Assembly (NCBI RefSeq): GCF_028389875.1
Contig: NC_084702.1
Span: forward strand, 54,780,053-54,844,052
Reading direction: 5' to 3'
DNA from: Rhea pennata
Lineage: Eukaryota; Chordata; Aves; Rheiformes; Rheidae
DNA: 64,000 nucleotides
Numbering within the stretch: position 1 is the first letter of the stretch; every line of letters starts with the position of its first letter. A program made the position numbers and the translations under genes. Shown piece after piece: positions 34,451 to 45,871 of this stretch. Under the pieces are notes generated by a model. That model was not told the DNA's origin and did no database searches. It saw only the letters and a program-made list of their open reading frames with translations.

Positions 34451-37400
34451 TTTTTTCCTGTGACAGAGAAAATGCGTAAAACAGTATCAAAATGAATGCA
34501 TAGCCACCTTTCCATAACTTAAACATCCTTTTCATTTTGATAATTATTGGAAATGTTAAACCAGACTCTGAGATTTCTTCTCTTGAAAGTCTAGAGCCAT
34601 CTTAACACCTTTCCTAACAAACTTGGGACACTATTGGCTGCATTGGATGTGTTTATGGAAAGGATTATGGCATAATTTGCTTTTGCAAAGTGACATTGAT
34701 TAGGTGTAAAGAAAATTGTCTGGCAGCATAGTCAGGTAGCTTTAGATTGTTTTGTCTCCTCCACTATGAATGATCTGTCCTCGTGTTAAGTAAAATAGTT
34801 TGCTACCACTTTGTTTGTGTGCATCCTAACAAGACGGTTGGGTGGTGATCGCGTGGGACATCTGCAGCAAGGCTTTATTGGAAATGCCCCAAACACTATT
34901 TTGCCCTCATGGACCATCTCTAAGATTTCAGTAGAGGTTTGACATGACCTTTGAGTGCAGTGTAAGGTTGCTGCTTTTTGGCTCTTTATTTCTCCTCATC
35001 CTCCCTTTTCTCTCTTTTTTAATTCCTCTTTGTGAGTTTCTTAGTTCTTCTCTTATGTTCCCTTCCCTCTTCACTTCTCTGTTCTATCTGTGGTTCTCTC
35101 CCTCTCTGCTTCCCTATTCTATCTGCTGAAATGATCAGCAACACAATAGTTAACCTGAATAATGAAGTGTCACTGTAGGTCCTCTTTGAAACCCCACGGA
35201 AGTCTAGGTGCTTAGAAGGATTTTCCAGAGGCTCTGAAATGTTATCTCTTTATGCAGACTTACTCCCAAATCGCGGCTCCTTATGGAGGGAGCCTGCAAG
35301 GCACAGCAGACAACCTGGCCTTGCAGTATCTAAGGGGACAAGGATTACGTGTCTTCGGCTGAACATCTCCACCTCCTACATTCTCTGCTACCACCAGGGA
35401 ATACAAGGCTACTTCAGGTTGGGGAGGAAGGCGATAGCCATTTGCTGGCAGATGTTTACCTCTGGGTCTGCATCCCGGCCCTGCCCTATCTCTTCCCATA
35501 AGCATAGGCTCAGCTCCAGCTTCTTGCCTCTCTCTCTCCCCAGCAACCTGTTAGGTGCAGCCTGAACAGGCACTGCCAGTGAGGTCAGGAGGATGTAAAA
35601 CCAGCCTTATCAGCTCAGGCTGTCATCTTTCTTGGCCAAGATACTGTCTGTGACAAGTTACAAATGGAGGCCTTGAGGAGAATACAAGAACTAGGCAAGA
35701 GTATAGTTATAACTTTCTGGACTGGTTTTCAGACCCCAGCTGTCTGTGGCTCCGGGGTTTCCAGAGTCAAAGATGTAGTCTTCTGGTTTCTTTTCCTTTT
35801 CTTCCATAAAGGATGGACTTAGATAAAAGGTAGGTTATATAAAAATCCAAGAAGGTTGAGGGGTGTGCACAGATAGGTAGCTGTGCCTAGGGGAAGTGAG
35901 GTATCTTTGAGTGCTGTCATGGACAGGTCTTGTACCTCCAGAGATGAAGAGGGAAGTCAGAGCAGTGAGAGCTGTACTGTGGAGGAGCAGAGGGAAGAGA
36001 AATGCCCATCTACACACTTCCCAATCTACTTCACCCTGAAACCTTTCTATTTCCTCTCCTTAAAGTCCCCTGAAACTTGTGTTTACTCTGAGCCATTTCA
36101 CTCATGCACAGTCCCCTGAAATCTCACTACTTCCTCACTGTCCCCTTTCCATCTCTCTTCCACTCTCTGAAGAGCTGACCGTGCCCTGCCTCTCTTTCTC
36201 CTTTCTCTACAAACTGATATTTTGCCACTGTAAAACTGCATCATCTTTGCTGAGAACCCCTGAATTGGTTAGGTTTGTTTTTAACGTACAGTAACTGTCC
36301 TTTTTTTTACCAAAACAAGAAAACTAACTACGGTCATACTCTAAACAAAAGCTCTGGGTGTTTGCAGTCTGAGAGTCTACTTTGGGTAGTGGACTGTTGC
36401 CTGAAGCAGGCTAAATAATGTGAGATATTCAGCCCTTTTGGGAGGCACTCTCTTATTTACATCAAGAAAAAGTCATCATTGGTATACTGAATTAGTTTTG
36501 TGTGTTTTAAAAAGAAAACAAAAATGTAAGGCTGAGCGCTGAGAGCTGTCATCTTGGTTGTGCATATAGGTCTGAGTTTAGGCTCAGGATGTTCTGGTCC
36601 TAAAAAAGTCCCTTAACAGATTGCACTCACCCATACTAGACCTTGAGTCCCTTCTTCTGGAGCTTTATCACTGCAGAAGAAGGTTTATCAGGGAGAATAA
36701 ACTGAAAGGAGCCTGACTGTAGTCCAGCGATAAGTACAGTCACTCAGGAGGGTGAAGCACCTTTAACTTGGTATTTTTCAATAAACCTGTAACAACAACA
36801 TTTGGAGGAGAGACCAGATCTCCAGACCTGTCTCTAGAGTGGTTGGAGTTTACAGCCTCTAACTACCCCATCTAACTTTGATCTGCTTGCTTTCCTTTAG
36901 GCCCTTTGGCACTTGTGTTCTTGGCTGCATGACGGCCCAGCTCTAGCTGAGGAAACAGGGTTATCTGCACTGCCTTGGGTGAAGGCAGGCTCTTGAGCTG
37001 CTGGAGATGTGAGTTTGAATCCCTTCGGGGGAGGAGGAAATGAATCAGTCTCCCACTTTGTGGCTGTTATTTTTTGCACTGAATTTGATGCTATTCAGCT
37101 TCATATAAATAGACTTGCAGGATTGGGTTCCCAGGAGCATTTGGGCATAGGTATACCGAGCATCTAGACCTTGCCCAGGCTTTAGGGCTGGTAAGACCAG
37201 ATCAGCCAGGAGCACATATGGTATCAGAGCTTCAAACATGCAAGCTTAACTGGTGCTAGCAGACCAGCTGGAAATGCAACCAGATCTGCCCTTATTAGAA
37301 ATAATGATGGGTCCTAACATCTGATTTAGTAATTTAAACAATAGCAGTTAAACAATGGCAGTGATTCATCCTAAGTAACTGTCCTCTGTTCCTGTTCTGT

Positions 37401-40049
37401 TCCTGGTATCATCCACCTTGTTCTACTGAAACTGTCATGGGGAATCTGGGGGGTAGCTGAGAACAGGATCTGGAATTTGGCTATTATGAAGTGATGTCAA
37501 TAAGATACATTTCTTCCTTTTCTTAAGTGGAAGAAATGAGCTCTCGTGTCAGAGCGTGGAACCATGAATCTGCCCCTGCCTTTATGAAGAATGCAGAGTC
37601 TCTTTAATTATTGTTTATAGAAGTCCTATCACTCCATCCCTGTTTCCTGTCTACTTCCATATCTGCTACTGCATTTTAAAATAATGTATTTTTGGCATCA
37701 TAGGAATCCCATGTATTAAATATTTTTTACTCTGGAAAATTATCAGATTAGACTAGTGTAGTTTTAGGAATTTGTTTTTCTCACCTTCCAGATATTACAA
37801 GAGAGAGGGTGAACAGAAGAAAAAATAAATAGTATAGATATAAGGAGGGATCTAATGGTAAAATAGCAACACTTGAATAGTATGGAGTCTTTGAAAGAAC
37901 ACTTTGGGCAGTGTCTCTCTACCTCCAAAGCACAACCATTAAACTGTAAACGGTGAAGTAGGGAGAGAAGGGTATTGAGCTGTGTAGTAGTATTATTTTT
38001 AAACAAATAATGGAGCTTTACAGAACCTCCAGAATTAGAACAAACAAAGATACCCTTCCATAACCCTCATACTGTCCTGCCTGGGGTGTTGTTTTGAAAG
38101 TAAACCTTTCACTGGCATTCATTTCCTTTAAAAAGGAAATAGATTGAGTTTTCCTTCCTATTGTAGCCCCAACATCGTTATCACCTCTTTGGAGGCTAGA
38201 GAGATGGCCTGGTCTCCTCCCATCTCTCTATTGTCTTAAAGGGTAGCTGAGGGGCACCTTCAGCCTTGGTTCTTCAAGCTGGCCCACTGGCACACTTCCA
38301 GATCATTAGCAATTGATGTATGAGGAAGCAATTGCACCCCCTAAACAATGTATATGTAAAGCAACAGGTATCTCAGAAAGAAACTATCAAGTAAAATATG
38401 TGCATATGCTTTGAGAAGTGCAGAGAAGACCATTGTATGGGAGAGTTTTCATATAAAGTCTCCAAAAAATGTTAGGTTTTTAACGAAACTCTAGTTTTGT
38501 TTTAACATGGGAAGTATTGTTAGCCTGCAGCAGGATCAAAATTTTGCTTTTTGTTTTTATTTTATTTTGAATTTTTTGGTTCACATAGTTCAAAACTCAT
38601 AGTGAAATTGAAGGTTGCTAAAATGGTAGGTGCCATGTGTTCCAGTAAGAGACGTTCTATACCACAGGAACTGGAAGAAGAGGATTTAATCCAGAAATTG
38701 GCAGAATTAGGAAAAATGTGTCTGCCATCATCTATCTTGGTGTGCAGTTCCTTAAAAGTTATTACCTAATGATACTTTCCTAGTCATTTATGAAATCCAA
38801 GTAAATTTGGTTCTGTAAAATATGTTAGTCAGGAGTACAAGGCTGAAGTCTGAGCAGGCTTCTTCTTGCTACAAAATCTGCTTGGCTGAAAAGACGTTAA
38901 TCCCTATTAACTTCTCTTCTTGTATATTTGCGATTAATTATATTTGCACTTGCAATTACCTGGCTCAGTAGTAACTTGGCTATTTCCCTCTGAACAAATG
39001 TTCCACAGCCCACAGCAGAGGAGCCAGAGATGGCAGCACCGTTCCGAGGACACTGCTGTGTTTAGTCCCACTGGCACCCAAAGAGCAGGAGAAAACCTAA
39101 GATTCAGGCACAGTGAGACAAGCTCTGAAGGCAAATTTTTGGGGCATTGAGAGGAAATGCTTTTGGTATGTCTGCATTACAGTTAGGGAGCTCTGCTTTC
39201 CAGACTGCCAGAGCACAAAATGTGTGTTAAAGCATTCATCTTGGGCTAAACTAAAATATTTATTTGTTATTCAGAAAAAGATCACCTTCAGATTCATCTC
39301 ACAATTGCATTCAAATGAGGGGGCTCATCTGATAATCAGTTTAGTTGATTTTGTTTAAAGAGCAATGTGCTTAGTTCTTTAGATCCAGCTTAAAATGGTA
39401 TTTTTGACTGATCATATGAAATGCCTGCAAGGAAGTAATTTAAGATAACTTCCGCTCTGGCTTTGCACTTCCCCTGCAATGCCAGACTTGAACCCTGTCT
39501 TTGACTTAAAAGCAAGAGAAGCAAATACTTTCCCTCTCTGACCCCCTAAATGCATCCTGCATATGCACTTAATTATTTTGCTGACTTCCAGAAGGTTTGA
39601 AAAATGGGTGCTGGTTAGTTGCTATGAATAAATGAAATCTGAAATTTACCCAAAGTTTATATGGCTTCTGTGCTTTTGATCACTTGGAGAGCAAACCTCT
39701 ATGTAAGTTAACTAATAGGGGAAAATTCTTGAGGTCAATTATTTTAAACTGAAACAGATTTAAAATGCTAGCTTTACTGAATTCAATAAACCAGCCTAAG
39801 GAGTGGGAATGCCAGGTCAGACTTAGCCAAACATCATCATCAGATACCGGAACAGGGAAAAGAGCTACAAACAAATAAGAAATTATTTTTGATGGAAAAA
39901 AAAGAAGGAAAAAACTCATCATTTTTTGTAATCCAGAATTCTGAACATTTCTCAAACCTCTGCTGAAACAATCTTTCTCTGTTAGTGATGCCAAAGGCTT
40001 GTTTTGAATACTAACTCTATTATTATTTTAATTCTAAGAAAAAAGAAAC

Positions 40050-40065
40050 AAAAAAAAAAAAAAAA
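40050..40065. repeat. A16 homopolymer
   Basis: A run preceded by AAAAAAGAAAC; no attached retroelement recognised. Confidence 0.9.
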
Positions 40066-41986
40066 TCAAACCACAGATTCTACCCCATGTTTAAGAATGC
40101 CCAACTAGCATTATAAAATAGTTTTGTAAGAGACACCTTGTATATTTATATGTCCCTCTCTGTCAAAAATCCCCACCTAAGTAAATATCGAAAAAGTCAT
40201 TCCATGCAGAGATTTTACCCAGAAGGATGCCAAGTCCCCTATGCAAAAGCTTAGAAGATTAGATAGAAGTTATTGTTTTGTTTTGGGGAGGCATAGCAGC
40301 GAACTGTGCTCGGGGGACAGCGTCCAGGGTTAATCGCTTGTGTGGATGCTGTTCTGACTCCCTGGGCTAACTGCCTTCGCTGCCTTCACAGGGGTGCTTG
40401 TTCATGCAGTTTTTTTCTGTTTTCAGCAGCAAATGAGCTAGTGAAAATCTTTACTGCAGCCAGCACAGGGAATCCCGAGTCCTGACTCTTTGCCTATAGA
40501 ATCCCGCGGCTTCTATTTGACTGCATTTCCTCACCTGTGATTTAAGCTTGCGAGGGTTTCTTCTCCTGTGGCACAGGAAAGAAGAAATTAATATATTTAG
40601 GGTGAAATGGCTTTGATTAATGTTTTGATGTTTTTGGCGGGAAAAGAGAGGTATGGAGGAGAGGGCTGTCAGCACTATTTCTCTGACGCCTGGGACTACG
40701 TCCATAGCATCTTGATAAAATGCTACCTACAGGCATATAGTGGTTCTGGGAACCTTGGTGGCTTCCTATTCTGAGTTGAGCATTACACAGAAAAGCTGTT
40801 TGGTAAAACTCGTGCTGCTGAGATTCCATACTGTGGTGCTGCGGAAGAGTTTTATGTTCCTGCACCTTATACACATGGATGTTTTATTTTCTGGTAAATC
40901 TGAGAGCACATTGTTGGCAACTTATTCACCCAGGCAGTTCTCTATAGATTTCTGTGATTCCTTGGACAGCGCAATCGACCTGGGCTGAATACCGGAGACT
41001 CTTCATGGCTTCAGAAAGCTGCACTGGGGAACCAACTCGGTGTGGGTTGGGCCCACCAGATAGTTCAAATAGTTATTTAGAAGCTAAGAAATGCTCTGAA
41101 AATACATCACTTTCCTTTTCATCTCCTGATACTATTTTCCTTATGCTTTTATTCTAAATATTTATAAGAAAAAGGATACAGGTAGAAAAGTATCCTGTTA
41201 CCTGAAAGTGTTATATGAAAGACACATCCTTTCATATAATGCTTCCAAATAATTTTTTTCTGGATCCAAAACACCAAGGGAATAACTGCCTTAGAAAGCA
41301 CCTCAGAAGGATGACTAAACCTGAAATAGTGGTATCAGTGTGTTTCTCTTCGATATCTTTAAAGTAGGTAGGTTTAAGTTTGGTTTAAATCTAGTGTATT
41401 GGATGTTAGAGCATAGATTCCTTCCAATTTAGAAAGACCCTTGAAAACCTTTGGATTTTAATGATTGATTTCCAGAGGAGTAGTAACAAGTCCAGCACGG
41501 AGCCCTTCAAAAAATGGTAGATCTTTCATTGCAGCAAAAGAGTCCAATAACTATACTGCAACTTTGGCCACAGAAGGCTAAAACATAAGTGACTTGCACA
41601 TGATTGGGGAATAGCAATGAGTTGGTGAAGAGGAAGCCTGGAGTCATCTTGTCACTCCAGCCGACCCACTCACTGCTTTTGGGAGCACCCAGTCTGTACC
41701 CGGGGGAGACTGAACTGCTCAGAAAAGGGGTACGGCAGTTTGCTCCCGTCCTAGAGCTGCTGCACCTGCTTCTCTTAGTTCCTCCACACTGGGAATGCCA
41801 CGCTGTCAAATTCTGTCTATGCAGAGAAAGTAGATAGCTTATGTTCTGCACCAGGTCTCTGAACACAGGACTGTGTAGTTAATGCCTGTTTGCTGTAAGT
41901 TAGTATTTCTTGTAGCACAGCATCACCTAAAAATACAGCTAAAAATGTATAACCCTTCTCAGAGCCTTGCTTTCAATTTTAAACCA

Positions 41987-42003
41987 TAGAATCATAGAAT
42001 CAG
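41987..42003 (-). repeat. Possible CR1 terminal-repeat remnant
   Basis: ATAGAATCATAGAATCA is the reverse complement of the ATTCTATGATT repeats that end CR1 elements. The sequence to its right does not continue convincingly into the CR1 body, so this may be a tail-only relic or chance. Confidence 0.35.
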
Positions 42004-43036
42004 TAAGATCAGTTGTATCTTTTTCTAATTCATTAGAGAAAAGTGATGTTATCAATATACGAAACTTGGGTTAGCATGTAGATTTTTGTAACTGAATGCT
42101 ATGAACCTTCAGATTCAATGAAATTTGCATTTCTCAGTGTGCCCCAAATTCTTACGTTTCTAAGAAGCACAAGCAACTGGCAAGTTGGATGTTTTTGGTT
42201 TTAATTTTTATGAATATTGATAAGTGGACCGTAGGTTTTCAGGAAATGTACTTTTTATCCTACCTGAGATTTTATGACTTCTTTAGACCAAACCAGAATT
42301 CATGCACATGAATTCACGCATATCCATGAAGTGGAAGAAAAATGTGTTGCTGTTTTAGTTTTCATAGTTGGAGAGAGAAGGGAGAAAAGTAAGAATTTCT
42401 CTTCAATTCAAATAATTAATAATACTGTGTCTTTCTAGCTTGTGAAGCGGGAAATAGGGAGGGAAAGTTAAAAAAAATACAAACACAAATTACCATTTAG
42501 GCAAATATTCACATAGTTTCTTCCATAATTTCTTCAGAGCAAGAAAATATCTTATTTTAACATATGATTATCTAGCATAATTGTTTCCTGTGTCATTGGA
42601 AATCTTTGTAATATACTAAATGTTGTTGGTTCAGGAGGAATATGCTTTATTTTGCTTATGGAGATTAGGGTAACACTAGTGTAAACCCATTTGTTTTATG
42701 AAAACAAATCACAAAGTTATTAAGTTCGGTAGGAATTAAACAAAAATTAAGTAATATTTCTCCTTAGATCGTTGGTATTTTATAAGCCAGGCAAGAAAGA
42801 TTGATCCTTACTAGACAGATATAAAGAAAAATCAGTCATCCAGTATGGAGTTCAATAAATGTTTTAAATAATTCCTGAATATTAACTTAGACCTCTTGGT
42901 TGGCTGAAAATCTGAATATCATCCATAAAATTCCACCGAAACTTTCACAGAAGCGAGAGCTGCATTTTTCATTTCAGAATATCAGCTTTTCAACAGGAAA
43001 GAGAATAGCCCTGGGTCATCTTTTTTTCAGACTAAC

Positions 43037-43059
43037 TTTTTTTTTTTTTTTTTTTTTTT
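43037..43059. repeat. T23 homopolymer
   Basis: Pure T run on the plus strand; no CR1 or SINE body adjoining. Confidence 0.95.
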
Positions 43060-45639
43060 GCATTATTTCTTTCTTTTTAAAGGTTTTACATTATTTTCCC
43101 CACTGTAATTCTTTCTTCTCCAGGCTGATATTCTTTCCTTTTCAATGGTCTTCTGGGATGGGAAATAAGAACACATAATAATAATAACTACTGCATTTGA
43201 GAAGAAACAGTTAGCTAATTTAAAAAAAATGGAGTATAAAATTTTTAGTTCAGTAAATAAATGAATAATATTACTGCTATCTGTAGCAACCTACCAGGAA
43301 CCTACAACATCTTTCGGAAAGAGCAGTTTTTTTCATTAAACCAATTGCTACTGGTGAACATGCATTAGCACTCAGAAGCTGGCTAGTTTCTGAACAACTG
43401 AATAAGAGGCTATTTCTCCTTACAAACCTTTCCCTGACTTGTATCCTTGAACCATCATAGCCCCCAAAGCCTATTACATTATGCAGTATTTACTGCTTTT
43501 GTTTCTCGGGGTAAAATTCTGCTGGCCTGCCTGTGGGAGTGGGGTGGTCCATTCCTATCCTGTCTTTCTACATCATCGAGGTTTTGCAATATCAACGGCT
43601 GAGGCCAATAGAAGCTCTGTTCAAGGCAATCAGTAGTCCTTTGTATGAGGCTTGTCTTGGGTTGTTAACATGATTCAGACACCTAGGCTTCTTCCATTCT
43701 AAATACTGGTATATCTGTCTGGCACCACTAGAAATGGCATCTAAAAGACGTGCTGATCTATGCAGCTTCCAAATGCACGTGGTGCCTCTCTGTCCACCAG
43801 GATCTGCTTTACCTTCCAGGCAGTACTAAGGCAAGGCTCGTATTGACATGTGTCTTTGAAAGAATGAGCAAACAACAGTAAGAAACTCATTAAAATTCAA
43901 AGACTAAATTATCTCATGGTCAAAAATCTATATTAGAATTATCGGTGGGAATGTAACCAACTCTAGAATTCAGGATCTAAAACTCAGATTCTCAACAACT
44001 GTAAATCACTTTTCACCATTGAAGGATCTGTTCCTAAGTACAGAAAGACATTTGACTTTTACCAGAAAACTTCTATTGCTTTCTGTGCTTTTTTGGATCA
44101 GACACATTAACTTTGGGTTTCCATGGGCTACAAGTGATTTCCGTATCATCCGCAACACCACTGGTACAGTTTTAATTTTATTTTTCAGAACAGAAGCATA
44201 ATCTGTCTATAATTTGATTCATCGTGATTCATAACAAAGCAAATGGAAATAATGGCTTCAAATAAGCCTTGGGAAAATGATAGCCAATATTAAAAAATCA
44301 GAGATGCATATACTGCCTGATATTTACTTATTTATGCTATGTATATGAAGAAAGCTTTTAGTGCTAGGAGTAGTAAGCTTTTAAGCAAAATAGACAAGGG
44401 CCTCTCTCTATAGTCCTGGTTTATGGCATCGATGAATTTTATTTTTTTAATAACTTTGGAGTGAATAACTGAAAAGCCATTTCACATACAGTTTGTGCCC
44501 TAAGCTGTAGGTGGATCTGTAGTCAAACTAGACATCAGAATGTACCCTTTTCTGCTTGTAAATATCTCAGCAGTGTGAGAGCAGGGTAACACACCAGCCA
44601 AAAATTGCCTCTTCCTGACCTCTCTAGCGAGGTGTTAGTTGTTTTATTTACCACTCCGTTAAACCATGTTACAGTTATCCTAACAAAAAATATGCTATGT
44701 GAAAAGAAATAAGCTCCAAATGACTGCAAAAAAAGTATTATTTGAAGGAAAAATGAAACTGAAAGGTCAAATCCAAGAATCAAGTTCAACGCTCAAGGTC
44801 TGTTTTTACTACCACCAGTTTTATTACACACTGATTTTAAAATGCATTTTCTGCATGCACATTGTTGGGGAATGAATTTAGAAAAAGTGTATACTACTTT
44901 TATCCACCTACTATGCGTACGAGCACATATGTTATTATTTATGTACTCAGATTATCCCCTCCTTTTTACAATCTCTCAATGAAAGAATTTATCATATACG
45001 TGGTCTAAATAAAGAATGCATTTATGTTTAGTATCTTCAAAAATGCAATCTGTACCTAAACGGCAAACTGAACTTCTGCACTAACCAGATCAGAACTTAC
45101 AGGCGATTGCAATCCAGATGAATGCTTTGCTGTTTGAGCAAAATACCACAACGGAGTAGTTTAGTGACTTGCAAAGACCGGGCTTAAATATTTTCAGATG
45201 TTTAAAAGACTTCTCAGTTTCTCACCTGAAGTAAAAAGTGGTTTTCCAGATGTTTGCCATGTAACTTTCAAGTAGGTGTCCTAATTCTCTATTTAGTTTG
45301 AATCAGTACTTAGTCAGGTAAAGCATAAACCCGTGTGTCCTAAGTAGATGAGTGGTTTTCATGGCAACATGAACATTTTCTGGCTATGAGCAGACAATTC
45401 TTTGCGGGTAAATATCATCAGGTAGACCTAATCATTTATACGAAACTTGACTCAACTGCAGCATTAAGCTCCAGGGCTGCAGAAATAGGTTCATCTCCTT
45501 TGACAGAATCCATCTGCTGCTCTTAAAGCGAAGGGAACCTACAGCTTTCCCCGAAAACGGGCTCAGTTTGGGGTAAATTACTCCTTCCTACGGAAAAACT
45601 TGCAGAAAGGTACCAGTCAGAGTGGGTAAAAAGCCTGTG

Positions 45640-45836
45640 CGGGTGGTTTGCTCAGCGAGGCGGGGGTCAGAGCTGGGGGGCAGGAGCCCTGCCCGGGAGC
45701 GGGTGGGAGCGGGCCGGGGCGGCTGGGGCTGCCTGCCGACCCCTGCGCCGCCTGCCCGCCGCCGGGCACTGCCCGGCCGGGGCGCTGCGCAGCCCGCCGG
45801 GCAGCCCGCCCTTCCCAGAGCTGCGGCTTGAAGCAA
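45640..45836. promoter_or_regulatory. CpG island, candidate promoter
   Basis: About 200 bp of CpG-dense, GC-rich sequence sits alone in AT-rich DNA 18 kb upstream of the ZNF366 start codon. It could be the ZNF366 promoter (minus strand), the promoter of the exon-like plus-strand segments that start about 35 bp to its right, or a bidirectional promoter for both. No TATA-like element in the expected position was recognised. Confidence 0.6.
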
Positions 45837-45871
45837 ATATCGGTCCAGGTGATGACCAAGCTGATTCTCAG

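Larger units (their letters stand above)
27640..45639. other. Probable ZNF366 intron 1 or upstream DNA
   Basis: About 18 kb without a recognisable coding exon. It contains the SINE at 34.3 kb, a GC-richer pyrimidine-rich patch at about 34.98-35.65 kb, and simple repeats. Mammalian ZNF366 has a non-coding first exon upstream of the large coding exon, so much of this is likely intronic. The first exon itself could not be placed. Confidence 0.55.

Noticed and set aside
38551..38769. 72-codon frame containing IPQELEEEDLIQKLAELGK
   Set aside because: The charged helix looks protein-like, but I could not tie it to a family. No splice sites or neighbouring coding segments support it.
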